From: an uncultured Methanobrevibacter sp.
GTDB lineage: Archaea; Methanobacteriota; Methanobacteria; Methanobacteriales; Methanobacteriaceae
DNA length: 34,695 bases
Assembly: GCF_902770715.1 (NCBI RefSeq)
Contig: NZ_CACXTS010000020.1
Location: 1 to 34,695 of the forward strand
Reading direction: 5' to 3'
In this document: in pieces, positions 8,614 to 17,675 of the stretch
Position numbering within the stretch: position 1 is the first letter of the stretch
Layout: every line of letters begins with the position of its first letter
Made by a program: the position numbers and the translations under genes
Notes under the pieces: model-generated
Seen by the model: the letters and a program-made list of their open reading frames with translations, nothing else
What the model was told of the DNA's origin: nothing
Database searches by the model: none

Positions 8614-9915
8614 TTATTTTGCATTCTGCAAAGTTCCTTCAAAATAACTGGAGTAACCTTTCAAGTCTAACATTCCATGACCGGAGAAATTCATGACAAT
8701 AGTCTTTTCTTCACCAGTTTCTTTACATTTCAATGCTTCATCGATAGTAGCTCTGATTGCATGAGTAGTTTCAGGAGCAGGAAGAATACCTTCTGTACGG
8801 GCAAAAGTAATACCTGCTTCAAAGCAATCTCTTTGGTGAACCGCTCTAGGATCAATATATCCTTCTTTAGTCAAAAGGGAAACGATAGGTGACATTCCAT
8901 GGTATCTTAATCCTCCAGCATGAACGGATGGAGCAACAAAATCATGACCTAAGGTAAACATCTTAAGCATTGGTGTAAATCCGTTGGAATCTCCAAAGTC
9001 ATAATCATAAGTACCTTCTGTAAGTGTTGGACAGGCAGTAGGTTCAACTGCAACAAATTGGGTATCGGAGTTGCCATCAATCTTGTCTTTAATAAATGGG
9101 AATAAAGATCCGGCAAAATTACTTCCACCGCCTGCACATGCAATCATTATATCAGGAGTTTCTTCAGCAATCTCCAATTGAGTTTTTAATTCTTGACCAA
9201 TGATGGTTTGGTGGAGCATTACATGATTCAAAACGCTTCCTAAGGAATATTTTACTTCATCATTTTCCAAAGCCTCTTCCATAGCTTCAGAAATAGCTAC
9301 ACCTAAAGAACCAGGATGGTCAGGATTATTAGCTAAAATTTCACGGCCGACCTTGGTATTTTCACTAGGGGAAGCATAAACATTTCCATCATAAATATTC
9401 ATGATGTTCTTCCTGTCAGGTTTCTGATTAAAAGATACTTTAACCATGTAAACGGTACATTCCAAATCAAGCAAATTACATGCAAGTGATAAAGCAGTAC
9501 CCCATTGGCCTGCACCGGTTTCAGTAGTCAATCGTTCAACACCTTCTTTTTTAGCAAAATATGCTTGAGGAATAGCTGAATTCAACTTGTGGGAACCGGT
9601 TGGAGAAGTGTCTTCCCTTTTAAAGTAGATTTTGGCCGGAGTATTTAAATATTCTTCAAGTCTGTTAGCCCTAACCAATGGAGTAGGTCTTCCCATTTCC
9701 ATATATAGGTTTCTAACTTCCTCTGGAATTTTAATATAACGGTCGCTAGCGAATTCTTGTTCCAAACCAGCTTTTGTAAACGCAAGTTGTAATGCTGCAA
9801 TTTGATCTTTTCCTTCACTATTCTTAGGAGCCGGAAGCTCGCAAGGCAAATCGGCAAGCATATTGTACCATTGCTTTGGCACTTCATCTGATGATAATTC
9901 AATTTTATAAGTCAT
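8614..9915 (-). CDS. trpB2: Tryptophan synthase beta chain, TrpB2 type
   Basis: PLP enzyme of 433 residues that condenses indole or an indole-releasing substrate with serine to give tryptophan. The PLP lysine is in TGSHKLNSA (Lys110), the substrate carboxylate loop is ETGAGQWG, and the phosphate-binding glycines are [10 protein letters not shown]. Length and the N-terminal extension before ARPTPL-like GRPTPL (about residue 75) match the longer TrpB2 group rather than the TrpB1 that sits in trp operons. No trpA is nearby, in keeping with a stand-alone TrpB2 acting in indole salvage. TRP-box-like sites surround its promoter. ATG lies about 25 bases past a TATA-like TTTAAATA (9940-9947 read backwards), so the leader is short. 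Confidence 0.9.
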   Translation of the reverse strand: MTYKIELSSDEVPKQWYNMLADLPCELPAPKNSEGKDQIAALQLAFTKAGLEQEFASDRYIKIPEEVRNLYMEMGRPTPLVRANRLEEYLNTPAKIYFKREDTSPTGSHKLNSAIPQAYFAKKEGVERLTTETGAGQWGTALSLACNLLDLECTVYMVKVSFNQKPDRKNIMNIYDGNVYASPSENTKVGREILANNPDHPGSLGVAISEAMEEALENDEVKYSLGSVLNHVMLHQTIIGQELKTQLEIAEETPDIMIACAGGGSNFAGSLFPFIKDKIDGNSDTQFVAVEPTACPTLTEGTYDYDFGDSNGFTPMLKMFTLGHDFVAPSVHAGGLRYHGMSPIVSLLTKEGYIDPRAVHQRDCFEAGITFARTEGILPAPETTHAIRATIDEALKCKETGEEKTIVMNFSGHGMLDLKGYSSYFEGTLQNAK

Positions 9916-9932
9916 AATAATAGATTATATAA

Positions 9933-9968
9933 TGTACTATTTAAAGCTTTTTTGTACAAAAATGTACT
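9933..9968. promoter_or_regulatory. TRP-box-like operators upstream of trpB2
   Basis: TGTACT at 9933-9938, a perfect palindromic TGTACA at 9953-9958, and TGTACT at 9963-9968. The outer sites are part of a direct repeat AATGTACTATT exactly 30 bp apart. In Methanothermobacter the repressor TrpY binds TRP boxes (consensus TGTACA) at trp genes. The sites bracket the predicted trpB2 TATA region, so repression by a TrpY homologue in tryptophan is likely. They also precede the divergent gene at 10007. Confidence 0.7.
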
Positions 9969-10006
9969 ATTAAATATATTAATAATATAAAAAACAATCT
10001 AAAAAC

Positions 10007-11035
10007 ATGAGAATATTAGCTATAGATGTGGGAACTGGAACCCAGGACATAATGATTTGTGATACTGAAAAGGAACTGGAAAACTCAATGAAAGTAGTTC
10101 TGCCTTCACCTCACTTATATATCTCACAACAAATAAGAGAAATCGAAAACGATATCTATTTCGATGGAGAAATAATGGGTGGAGGAAAAATTAAAAAAAG
10201 CATCCAGAAACACATGGAAAAAGGATATAATGTTGTAATGGAGCCGACTTGCGCAAAGACAATACGCGATAATTTAGAGCAGGTCAAGGCCATTGGAATT
10301 GAAATCGCTGACGATACAAAAGAATATAAAGATTACAGCAAAATAACACTGGGTGATATTAATATTACAAAATTATCCGAATTTTTATTGGGCTACGACT
10401 TAGAATTCGATTTTGATAAAATCGCAATTGCAGTTCAGGACCACGGATACAATGAAAATATGGGGGACAGGGACTTCAGATTTGAAAAAATCAGAGAAAA
10501 GGTATCCGAACCTATTTCACCATTGGAATTTGGATTTAAGGAAGATGTGCCAGAATACTTTACAAGGATGCAGGCCGTAAGAAGGCAGGTTGAAAGGGAA
10601 GGAATTGAAGAGCTGCCTTTAGTGATGGATACCAAGTTTGCTTCAATAGCTGGAATGTGCTATGATGAAGTGGCAATGAAACTTAATAGCTTCATTGTCA
10701 TTGACATAGGAAATGGCCACACCACAGCGGCATCAATAGAAGACGGTAAAATTCAAGGAGTATTTGAACATCATACTTCAAGCTTGACAGGTGAATCCCT
10801 TGAAAGATACATTAAAAGATTGGCTTCAGGTGAAATAACACACGAAGAGGTTCATGAGGACTTCGGGCATGGCGCTCATGTATTAAATCCTATTTCCGAA
10901 ATAGAAAAGGTCATTGTAAGCGGACCAAAAAGAGAGTTGATTGAAAAGACAAATCTAGATTGGCATCATGCGGCCCCAGGAGGGGATGTCATGATGACTG
11001 GAACTATCGGTTTAATCAAAACTGCTTTGGGATAG
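10007..11035 (+). CDS. DUF1786 family protein, ASKHA-type fold
   Basis: Protein of 342 residues, sometimes labelled 'pyruvate formate-lyase activating enzyme-related' though it has no radical SAM cluster motif. Two phosphate-loop-like motifs of the actin/hexokinase (ASKHA) type are visible: IDVGTGTQDI at residues 6-15 and VIDIGNGHTTAA at about 232-243. A late GGDVMMTGTIGL segment resembles the adenosine motif. This suggests nucleotide binding or sugar/acyl-kinase-like chemistry, but the substrate is unknown. It is followed six bases later by the PHP gene and is probably co-transcribed with it. The mRNA appears leaderless or nearly so. It shares its upstream region with trpB2. Confidence 0.65.
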   Translation: MRILAIDVGTGTQDIMICDTEKELENSMKVVLPSPHLYISQQIREIENDIYFDGEIMGGGKIKKSIQKHMEKGYNVVMEPTCAKTIRDNLEQVKAIGIEIADDTKEYKDYSKITLGDINITKLSEFLLGYDLEFDFDKIAIAVQDHGYNENMGDRDFRFEKIREKVSEPISPLEFGFKEDVPEYFTRMQAVRRQVEREGIEELPLVMDTKFASIAGMCYDEVAMKLNSFIVIDIGNGHTTAASIEDGKIQGVFEHHTSSLTGESLERYIKRLASGEITHEEVHEDFGHGAHVLNPISEIEKVIVSGPKRELIEKTNLDWHHAAPGGDVMMTGTIGLIKTALG

Positions 11036-11041
11036 ATAATC

Positions 11042-11701
11042 ATGTTAAAAATGGATTCCCATATTCATAGTGAATATTCACCAGACTCAAATTCTAAAAT
11101 CGATGATATTCTAGAAACTGCAAAAAACAGAAACATCGACATAATAGCTATCAGCGATCACAATACAGTAGATGGAACAAGTGAAGTTTTGAAAAAAACT
11201 AGGAATACAGATATACTTGCCATTCCATCTATAGAGATTTCTTCCACCCATGGCCATATCCTTGGATTTGGGTGTGAGGAAAATATACCTCGTGACTTAT
11301 CACCTCAAGATACTATCGATAGAATTCATGATTTAGGTGGGCTTGCAATTATACCACATCCATACTGCTTTTACCGACATGGACTGTTATGCAAAAGTGA
11401 CTATAACGACCTGAAAATTGATGCAATCGAAACAAAAAATGCAAGATTCATTGTCGGATACTGCAACCGCAAAGCTAAAAATTTGTCAAAAAAGGAAAAC
11501 CTGCCGGCTCTTGGTGCAAGCGATGCGCACTATTGGAAATTCGTCGGAGACTGCTATAGCCTAATTGACACAGAAAAAGATATTGACAGTGTATTAAAAG
11601 CAATAAAAAAAGGTAAGGTAAAAGCCGAAGGAAAAGGAACATCAAATATTTTACTTTCAAAATATTTATTTGAAAGAAATTTTCTAAAGAAATTATATTA
11701 A
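11042..11701 (+). CDS. PHP-domain metal-dependent phosphoesterase
   Basis: Protein of 219 residues. The metal-ligand motifs of the PHP family are all present: DSHIHSEYSPDS at the N-terminus, ISDHNTVDG around residue 38, IPHPY near 102 and LGASDAHYW near 160. Small stand-alone PHP proteins hydrolyse phosphoesters, some of them nucleotide 3',5'-bisphosphates or histidinol phosphate. The reaction here cannot be fixed. It follows the DUF1786 gene by six bases (probable operon) and its stop codon touches a hairpin shared with convergent albA. Confidence 0.8.
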   Translation: MLKMDSHIHSEYSPDSNSKIDDILETAKNRNIDIIAISDHNTVDGTSEVLKKTRNTDILAIPSIEISSTHGHILGFGCEENIPRDLSPQDTIDRIHDLGGLAIIPHPYCFYRHGLLCKSDYNDLKIDAIETKNARFIVGYCNRKAKNLSKKENLPALGASDAHYWKFVGDCYSLIDTEKDIDSVLKAIKKGKVKAEGKGTSNILLSKYLFERNFLKKLY

Positions 11702-11722
11702 AAAGAGTTTAATCACTCTTTT
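11701..11722. terminator. Bidirectional hairpin between PHP gene and albA
   Basis: AAAAGAGT (11701-11708) pairs perfectly with ACTCTTTT (11715-11722), leaving a six-base loop that contains the albA stop codon; the PHP stop ends at the first stem base. Confidence 0.7.
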
Positions 11723-11984
11723 CAATTAAAATTTCTATAATAGATACATTTGTTTTTTCATGGTTATAGTTTTCAATTTCTTCAGTAGAAATTTGAATAT
11801 CTGTAACATCTGAATCAGGAACAAACCTATTTCTTACGATTTCGGCAGCATCAACTGCACGACTAATAGCTTTTCCTCTTGCACGAAGAACAACACTATC
11901 AGAACCTTCATTGAACTGAGTAACGACAGCCAAAACATAATTCATTACGGGTTTACTTCCAACAAAAATTGTATTATTCTCCAT
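11709..11984 (-). CDS. albA: Alba chromatin protein
   Basis: Protein of 91 residues, the usual Alba length. The N-terminal [14 protein letters not shown] corresponds to the conserved K-P-V-x-N-Y-V segment carrying the lysine that contacts DNA. The central [21 protein letters not shown] is the family's second hallmark. Alba dimers coat DNA and RNA and help organise the chromosome. The start has GGTGA upstream at suitable spacing. It stands alone as a single-gene unit, convergent with the PHP gene. A histone gene is present in the same window (27670), so this genome uses both chromatin systems. Confidence 0.95.
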   Translation of the reverse strand: MENNTIFVGSKPVMNYVLAVVTQFNEGSDSVVLRARGKAISRAVDAAEIVRNRFVPDSDVTDIQISTEEIENYNHEKTNVSIIEILIEKSD

Positions 11985-12099
11985 TATAATTCACCATATA
12001 AATATTTGTGATTGATGTATATAAAATTTTACATTTTGAATATATAAATTTTAAACAGTGATAGAAAATAAATGAAAAATATACAAAAGCTATATAAAT

Positions 12100-12187
12100 A
12101 AAAAATTTTTTTTTTAACACATAGGGTTTATAATCAAAATTAATAAAAAAAAAATATAAAAAAATTAAAAAAAAATTAAAAAATTAA
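12100..12187 (-). terminator. Poly-T tracts downstream of leuA
   Basis: Reading the minus strand past the leuA stop there are repeated runs of 5-10 T separated by AA or A, without a hairpin. This is the usual archaeal U-tract terminator. The stretch to albA holds nothing else I recognise. Confidence 0.5.
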
Positions 12188-13723
12188 TTAAATTGACCTT
12201 CGAATTAATAATAATTTATTGATAGAATCTAAAACTGCCAAAATACTGGCCATCACAATATCCTGATTGATTGATCTGCCTGTGGATTTGTTTCCGTCAG
12301 GGTCTGAACATATTACAAATACATCGGCCAAAGCATCTGTACCTCCGTTGATAGCTTCCAGATTATATTCTTCAAGTTCTATATTAAGAGTATCCTGAAT
12401 TAAAGTACCGATAGCATTCAAAGCCGCATCAACAGGACCTACACCAGTGCTTGCAGTTTCCTTTTCAATGCCGTCAATTTCCAATTTGACTGTTGCTGTA
12501 GGTGAAACATTAGCACCCATGGAAATGCTCAATCCCTTAATGACAATTGGAGTTTCACGGGCGGAAGCAAGCTCAGTGATAGCAATAGCTACCAAATCAT
12601 CATCAGTGACACATTTTCCGCTATCGCCTAAAGACTTGATTTCGTCGAAAACCTTGCAAAATTGATCCTCATTTAAATCAATATGATACTCTTTTAATTT
12701 AGACTTTAAAGCATTGGCTCCAGTATGTTTTCCCAAAACAATACGACGTGAATGACCAACCATTTCAGGAGACATCGGCTCATATGTTGAAGCGTTGTTT
12801 AAAATCCCATGAACATGAATTCCTGATTCGTGAGCGAATGCATTATCGCCAACAATCGGCTTATTTACAGGCATTTTTACCCCGGTCAGACGACCAACCA
12901 GATTTGACAGGCTGTATAGCCTTGTGGTATCAAGGCCTAAATCAACACCATAAGCGGTTTTAAGAGTCATGACCAATTCTTCAAGGGAACAATTACCTGT
13001 CCTTTCACCCAAACCATTGACAGTAACATGAGCTTGATTAGCACCACATTCAATAGCTGTCAATGTGTTTGCAGTAGCTAAACCGAAATCATTGTGGAAA
13101 TGAACGCTTATAGGAGTTTTGAAATTGTTTTTGATATCAGTTATCAATTCGCGAGTCACAATAGGTGTCAATATGCCAACAGTGTCGGGAACATCAAGGA
13201 AGTCAACCCCGGCATCAACAACCTCATTAAATACTTCAAACAGATAATCCCTTTCAGTTCTGGTTGCATCTTCTGCTGAAAACTCAACGGTCAAACCGTG
13301 GTCTTTTGCATATTCAACTGATTCTACAGCGCCTTGAATGATTTCCTCTTTAGACTTTTTAAGCTTATAATCGCGATGCAATGGGGAAGTTCCTATAAAG
13401 GTATGAATATATTCTAAATCAGCGTCAAGAACTGCATCAATGTCCCTTTTTAATGAACGGGCCAAACCTACAAGTGTAGAATCCAAATCTCTATCTTTAA
13501 TTTTTTTTGCAGATTCTATTTCACCTTTTGATGAAGCGGGAAAACCTACTTCAATCTTATCGACACCCAAATTGTTAAGCTTTTGAGCAATCTGAATTTT
13601 TTCATCTACTGTCAGAGCAACACCTGGAGTCTGTTCGCCGTCCCTTAATGTTGTGTCGAAAATATAAATTTTTTCAGCAAGATTCATATTTTCACTTTTT
13701 AAAATGTCAATGTCTGTAGTCAT
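12188..13723 (-). CDS. leuA: 2-isopropylmalate synthase
   Basis: Catalyses condensation of acetyl-CoA with 2-oxoisovalerate, the first committed step of leucine synthesis. The TIM-barrel signature [14 protein letters not shown] lies near the N-terminus, with metal ligands in [13 protein letters not shown] and the glycine-rich NGLGERTGN. The C-terminal third (about 385-500) is a LeuA regulatory domain ([11 protein letters not shown]), so leucine feedback is likely. Related methanogen enzymes (citramalate synthase CimA, homocitrate synthase AksA) are close, and the regulatory domain fits LeuA or CimA better than AksA. I place the start at ATG 13723 (511 residues) because GGGGAG sits seven bases before it; an in-frame TTG at 13738 is upstream but lacks a site. 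Confidence 0.8.
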   Translation of the reverse strand: MTTDIDILKSENMNLAEKIYIFDTTLRDGEQTPGVALTVDEKIQIAQKLNNLGVDKIEVGFPASSKGEIESAKKIKDRDLDSTLVGLARSLKRDIDAVLDADLEYIHTFIGTSPLHRDYKLKKSKEEIIQGAVESVEYAKDHGLTVEFSAEDATRTERDYLFEVFNEVVDAGVDFLDVPDTVGILTPIVTRELITDIKNNFKTPISVHFHNDFGLATANTLTAIECGANQAHVTVNGLGERTGNCSLEELVMTLKTAYGVDLGLDTTRLYSLSNLVGRLTGVKMPVNKPIVGDNAFAHESGIHVHGILNNASTYEPMSPEMVGHSRRIVLGKHTGANALKSKLKEYHIDLNEDQFCKVFDEIKSLGDSGKCVTDDDLVAIAITELASARETPIVIKGLSISMGANVSPTATVKLEIDGIEKETASTGVGPVDAALNAIGTLIQDTLNIELEEYNLEAINGGTDALADVFVICSDPDGNKSTGRSINQDIVMASILAVLDSINKLLLIRRSI

Positions 13724-13779
13724 CGCAATACTCCCCAATAATAATTAAAATATAAAGTTATAAGTATAATAAATTTATT

Positions 13780-13813
13780 GAAAAAAATAAGAAAAGTAGA
13801 AATTATTTTCTAC
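13780..13813 (-). terminator. Hairpin terminator of the exporter operon
   Basis: GTAGAAA (13796-13802) pairs with TTTCTAC (13807-13813), loop four bases. On the minus strand the hairpin includes the stop codon of the beta-propeller gene and is followed by a T-rich tract (13795 to 13780). Confidence 0.7.
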
Positions 13814-15005
13814 CTTTCAGTTTTCTTACAGCAAAAATAGCCAGAATAACAACAACTATTAGAATAGCCAAGGAATAGAAAAACTGAATTGGAGTAGGAC
13901 CTTCATTCTTTTCTATGTTCAATGAGTAAACTTGACCTGAATCATCTCCAAACAATAAGCTATCTCCATTTATTGCAGGTGAAGATGTAATAGCTGAGTT
14001 AAACAATATTGTGCCCGGATTATAGACAAACTCTTCCAAACCTGTGTACTTATTCAAGACATATAAATTGCCGTTGTTGGACCCGAAAACAACGAGATTG
14101 TCTTTTAATGCTGCAGTGGACCGGATCTTATCTCCTGTAGGATGGCTCCATTTGACAGTGCCGTCACGAACATCCAGACAGGTCATGTTTCCCTCATCTG
14201 AGCCTATATAAACGCTGTTGTCATGTTTATCAAGGGTCGGTGATGAAATTACCTTATCGTTCAAATCAACTTTCCATTTCAAATCGCCGTTTGACTTGTC
14301 AAGGCAGTATACATTGCCGTCAGTTGAACCTACAATAACGCTTTTGTTGACATATGTCGGTGAGGATAATATTTCATCCCCTGTTGTAAATTCCCAATTC
14401 TTCTCCTTGTCTGTACCTATAGAATAGATTTTGGAATTGGTTGAACCAATATAGATTGTATCATCCACTACAATAGGTGATGATTTGAGCTCGCCGTCCA
14501 GCTTTTTGTTGAAAGTGACCTTTCCATCATCATCAAGGCCGTACAAATGTCCGTCATCGCTTCCAAAGTAAACAATATCGTCGTAGAAGAATGGAGTTGA
14601 AGCTACATTATTGCAGTCATAGTCCCATACAAGGTCATGGTTGTTGATATTGATTGCCTTAAGGCCATCTTCACATCCGATATACAGCCTGTTCTTATGA
14701 ATTATCGGTGATGAATTTGTTGGTGACTTCAAATCAAAATCCCATTCTTCCTCACCTGTTTCCATGTCAATAGCTTTTAAAATTCCATCCTGTGAAACTA
14801 CATAAACATGATCCTTGTAAATGGCTGGAGATGAGTGAACGGGAGACCCCATATTAAATGTCCATAAATTAGTTACAAAATCCGAACTTTCATCCCTATA
14901 AGCATTATGATTAACATCCCCTGCAAATGAATTCCAATTTTCAGCTGCAATCGGAGATAAACACAAAATAAAAATAATTAACCCTATCAATAATTTTTTA
15001 TACAT
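13803..15005 (-). CDS. Membrane-anchored PQQ-like beta-propeller protein
   Basis: About 400 residues. An N-terminal signal peptide or anchor (KKLLIGLIIFILCL) leads into eight blades, each marked by SSPxxxxxxxYxGSxDGxxYxLD-like repeats with a Trp-rich inner strand. A C-terminal transmembrane helix (FFYSLAILIVVVILAIFAV) and a basic tail RKLKGRK follow. The topology puts the propeller outside the cell, anchored at the C-terminus. PQQ-like propellers without quinoprotein partners usually serve as scaffolds, as in BamB. I choose ATG 15005 because AGGAGGT lies seven bases before it; the upstream ATG 15011 would be only one base away. It is last in the PadR-ABC operon, six to twelve bases after the permease, which suggests that it works with the exporter. 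Confidence 0.75.
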   Translation of the reverse strand: MYKKLLIGLIIFILCLSPIAAENWNSFAGDVNHNAYRDESSDFVTNLWTFNMGSPVHSSPAIYKDHVYVVSQDGILKAIDMETGEEEWDFDLKSPTNSSPIIHKNRLYIGCEDGLKAININNHDLVWDYDCNNVASTPFFYDDIVYFGSDDGHLYGLDDDGKVTFNKKLDGELKSSPIVVDDTIYIGSTNSKIYSIGTDKEKNWEFTTGDEILSSPTYVNKSVIVGSTDGNVYCLDKSNGDLKWKVDLNDKVISSPTLDKHDNSVYIGSDEGNMTCLDVRDGTVKWSHPTGDKIRSTAALKDNLVVFGSNNGNLYVLNKYTGLEEFVYNPGTILFNSAITSSPAINGDSLLFGDDSGQVYSLNIEKNEGPTPIQFFYSLAILIVVVILAIFAVRKLKGRK

Positions 15006-15017
15006 ATCCATAACCTC

Positions 15018-16172
15018 CTACACATCCCTATTAAATCGTTTTACACCAACGATAAAGAACAATACAGTAAATCCTAATAAAATAACTAAATCAAACCATA
15101 CATCTCCTAAAGTTTGACCTTTAAGCATTACTCCCCTCATAGCATCATTCAAATAAGTAAGCGGGAAAATGTAAGCTAATTTTTGTAAGATCCAAGGCAT
15201 TGTTTCAATTGGATAAAATACTCCTGATACAAACATCATAGGCATTGAAAACGGAAGGGATATTTGAGCATAATCCTCTTGAGTCTGTGTTCTTGCCGAA
15301 AGCATTATTCCAAAACCGACAAAGCACAATGCACCAATGACTAAAACTATGAATGTCTGTAGGAATCCACCTTTAATACTGACATTGAATAATAGAACCG
15401 CCATGAAAATCAGTATCAACGCTCTGACCAATTCGATTAGAAGTTTGGCTGCAATCTTACCGCCAATGACCGTTGAGACAGATGTAGGTGTCATGAACAA
15501 TCTTGCAAGCTCACCGGTTTCCCTTTCTCCTGCAATAGTAGCGCCCATACCCATCATACAGCTCATCATGATGGTCATTCCTAAAATAGCCGGGACCAAA
15601 AAGTCAATGTATTTAATATTTCCATAAATTCTGTTTATATGCAAGCTTATATCATCCTTGAAATTGTTTAGGGAATGTGAAATGCTTGGCTCAATGTCGG
15701 CATCCTTTGTAGACACGCTTGTCTGTGCCGCAACCATATTGGACAGCCTATAAAATATTCCTTGAGTTGAAGATTCAAGAATTTGTGCCGCCATTTGATC
15801 GGAAGAATCAAGGTAAAGGGTCACTCCCTTCTGATGAGAGGAATCGTCATCATAATCCGATGGGAGAATTATGGCTGCCTTAACTTCAGCATTGTCAACA
15901 CGCTCTTTTCCCTCATCCAAATCATCAATGACTTCAACGACATGATAGGTTTCTGTTGATTTAATTGTATCAAGTGTTAAATCAGTCAAATCACCATGAG
16001 ACTGAGAAACAACGACAATCGGCAAATCTGTCATTTCACCACCCATACCATAACCGAAAAGTAAAATCATGATTATTGGAAATGCAAGAATGGAAACCAA
16101 TCTTGCAGGGTGCCTTTTAAGGGAAATCAATTCCTTCTTAATCATCCACCAAAATTTTTTAGGCTCTATCAT
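15018..16172 (-). CDS. ABC-2 type exporter, permease subunit
   Basis: Membrane subunit of about 384 residues with the ABC-2/YhgE layout. One transmembrane helix (about residues 22-45) is followed by a large extracytoplasmic domain (about 50-180). Five more helices come after it, including MTIMMSCMMGMGATIAGERETGEL, the ABC-2 coupling region. It forms the pore with the ATPase encoded just upstream. The exported substrate is unknown; such pairs often export drugs, lipids or antimicrobial compounds. Start ATG 16172 has AGGTGA six bases before it, whereas the GTG at 16178 is fused to that site. It overlaps the ATPase gene by 14 bases. Confidence 0.85.
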   Translation of the reverse strand: MIEPKKFWWMIKKELISLKRHPARLVSILAFPIIMILLFGYGMGGEMTDLPIVVVSQSHGDLTDLTLDTIKSTETYHVVEVIDDLDEGKERVDNAEVKAAIILPSDYDDDSSHQKGVTLYLDSSDQMAAQILESSTQGIFYRLSNMVAAQTSVSTKDADIEPSISHSLNNFKDDISLHINRIYGNIKYIDFLVPAILGMTIMMSCMMGMGATIAGERETGELARLFMTPTSVSTVIGGKIAAKLLIELVRALILIFMAVLLFNVSIKGGFLQTFIVLVIGALCFVGFGIMLSARTQTQEDYAQISLPFSMPMMFVSGVFYPIETMPWILQKLAYIFPLTYLNDAMRGVMLKGQTLGDVWFDLVILLGFTVLFFIVGVKRFNRDV

Positions 16173-17208
16173 CTTCACTCACCTTTGAAGTTGATTTTAT
16201 AAATACATCTTCCAGAGAAGGCTCTTCTGTATAAATTGATTTGATGATTCCTCCGGAAGAAATAATTTTATTCAAAACATTTTGAACAGCCATATCATCA
16301 AAACCATCAATTCTCAAATTAATACGACCATTGCGGGCAATTTCAATACTTTTAACATCACTAGACCTTTTTATGGAATCAATAATAGCTTCATCCTGCT
16401 CTTTCAAAAGAATTGACATCTTTTTTAAACTTAGATTGCTAAAATCGTCATTAACCTGCATGGAATCTTCATTTTCATTTGAAATTGTACTTAAAGCCTC
16501 GCTAAATTCCTGTTTATTGCTTTCCAAAAGAGCATCCTTAAGGCCTTGAGGAGTATCATATGCAACCAAATTACCGGTATTAATGATTCCAACATTATCA
16601 CAAAGCATATCCACTTCATGCATATCATGAGAGCATAAAACGATAGTATGGCCATCATCATTCAGCTCCCTAATCAAATCCCATAGAGTGCGCTTTGTAG
16701 TTGGATCAAGGCCTATGGTAGGCTCATCCAAAAACAAGATATCCGGCTTATGAACTAGGCTGGCTACAAGAGACGCCTTTTGCTTTTGACCGCCGGAAAG
16801 TTGCCCCACCCTTTTATCCTTAGCATATTTGATGTCAACAAGTTCCATCAAATCTTCAATTCTGGAATCTCTCTCTTCAACAGGAACACCGTAGTAGTCT
16901 GCACACAATTGTGAGTTTTCCATGACTGTCAAATCCTTATACAGGCTTACTTGCTGAGGAACCATTCCTAAAAGCTTTCGAACCTCATCGGGATTTTTTT
17001 GAACATCATATCCTCCAACGACAGCTTGACCAGAAGTAGGCTGTATCAAACAAGTGAGCATCTTAATGGTGGTTGTTTTGCCCGCTCCATTTGGGCCCAA
17101 CATTCCAAAAATAGTCTTGTTTGGAATCTCCAAGTTAAGAGAATTGACGGCAGTAAAATTATTATTGTAAATTTTAGTCAGATTTTTCGTTTCTATCGCG
17201 TTTTTCAT
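16159..17208 (-). CDS. ABC exporter, ATP-binding subunit
   Basis: ATPase of about 349 residues. Motifs in order: Walker A GPNGAGKTT, Q-loop MVPQQ, signature LSGGQKQKA, Walker B ILFLDEPTIGLDP, H-loop VLCSHDMHEVD. After the core (about 230 residues) there is an extra C-terminal region of about 110 residues, common in DrrA-like and YhaQ-like exporters. The start is taken as ATG 17208 (MKNAIETKNL); a TTG at 17220 lies upstream but abuts the GGAG site. It overlaps the PadR gene by 35 bases and the permease by 14, so the operon is tightly coupled. Confidence 0.9.
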   Translation of the reverse strand: MKNAIETKNLTKIYNNNFTAVNSLNLEIPNKTIFGMLGPNGAGKTTTIKMLTCLIQPTSGQAVVGGYDVQKNPDEVRKLLGMVPQQVSLYKDLTVMENSQLCADYYGVPVEERDSRIEDLMELVDIKYAKDKRVGQLSGGQKQKASLVASLVHKPDILFLDEPTIGLDPTTKRTLWDLIRELNDDGHTIVLCSHDMHEVDMLCDNVGIINTGNLVAYDTPQGLKDALLESNKQEFSEALSTISNENEDSMQVNDDFSNLSLKKMSILLKEQDEAIIDSIKRSSDVKSIEIARNGRINLRIDGFDDMAVQNVLNKIISSGGIIKSIYTEEPSLEDVFIKSTSKVSEDDRA

Positions 17209-17608
17209 GGTTAATTTCAACTCCTGCCATGTCTTTGTAAAACATCAACCATGAAGGATTATTCACTATATAATTCATCACATTACGAAGATTATCCAAT
17301 ATTAACAATCCCTCATCAGTTATGGTATAATATTTCACCCTTTTGTTGTTTTCATTAATTTGCCATTCTCCAATGATTAACCCTTTATCTTCCATTTTTC
17401 TCAAAATCGGATAGACTTTACTGGATGTGTTTTTTATTTCACAGTTAACATTATCAAAATCAAAAAACTCATCTAATTTTTTCATGATTCCATAACCATG
17501 AATTTTTTCTTTTGAAATAATCCATAGAATCAGATTTCGAGTTAAACCATTGAAAAAATGCTTTAAAATCTTTTTTTCATCTCCATCAAAAGTCATTTCA
17601 TCAGTCAT
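17174..17608 (-). CDS. PadR-like transcriptional regulator
   Basis: Winged-helix protein of 144 residues. The PadR features are HGYGIMKKLDEF (first helix pair), KVYPILRKMEDKGLI (recognition helix) and KYYTITDEGLLIL (wing), with a short C-terminal helical tail for dimerisation. PadR proteins often repress exporter genes and release DNA on binding the compound. It is the first gene of the operon it presumably controls. An imperfectly extended palindrome lies in its promoter at 17622-17632. GGTGA precedes the ATG. The residues up to about 20 (EKKILKHFFNG) are extra at the N-terminus. Confidence 0.8.
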   Translation of the reverse strand: MTDEMTFDGDEKKILKHFFNGLTRNLILWIISKEKIHGYGIMKKLDEFFDFDNVNCEIKNTSSKVYPILRKMEDKGLIIGEWQINENNKRVKYYTITDEGLLILDNLRNVMNYIVNNPSWLMFYKDMAGVEINHEKRDRNEKSD

Positions 17609-17621
17609 ATTTCACCATATG

Positions 17622-17632
17622 TCAAAATTTGA
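17622..17632. promoter_or_regulatory. Palindromic operator candidate in the padR promoter
   Basis: TCAAA-A-TTTGA, a perfect inverted repeat with one central base, between padR and the divergent gene at 17676. It lies 14-24 bases before the padR start and next to the TATA-like gatatatataaa (17631-17642), so binding would block transcription. PadR itself is the natural candidate. Confidence 0.4.
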
Positions 17633-17675
17633 TATATATAAACATTTATTATATTAAGCATCCTAATATATAAAC

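Noticed and set aside
13724..13738. TTG start for leuA
   Set aside because: The GGGGAG site overlaps it; ATG 13723 has proper spacing.
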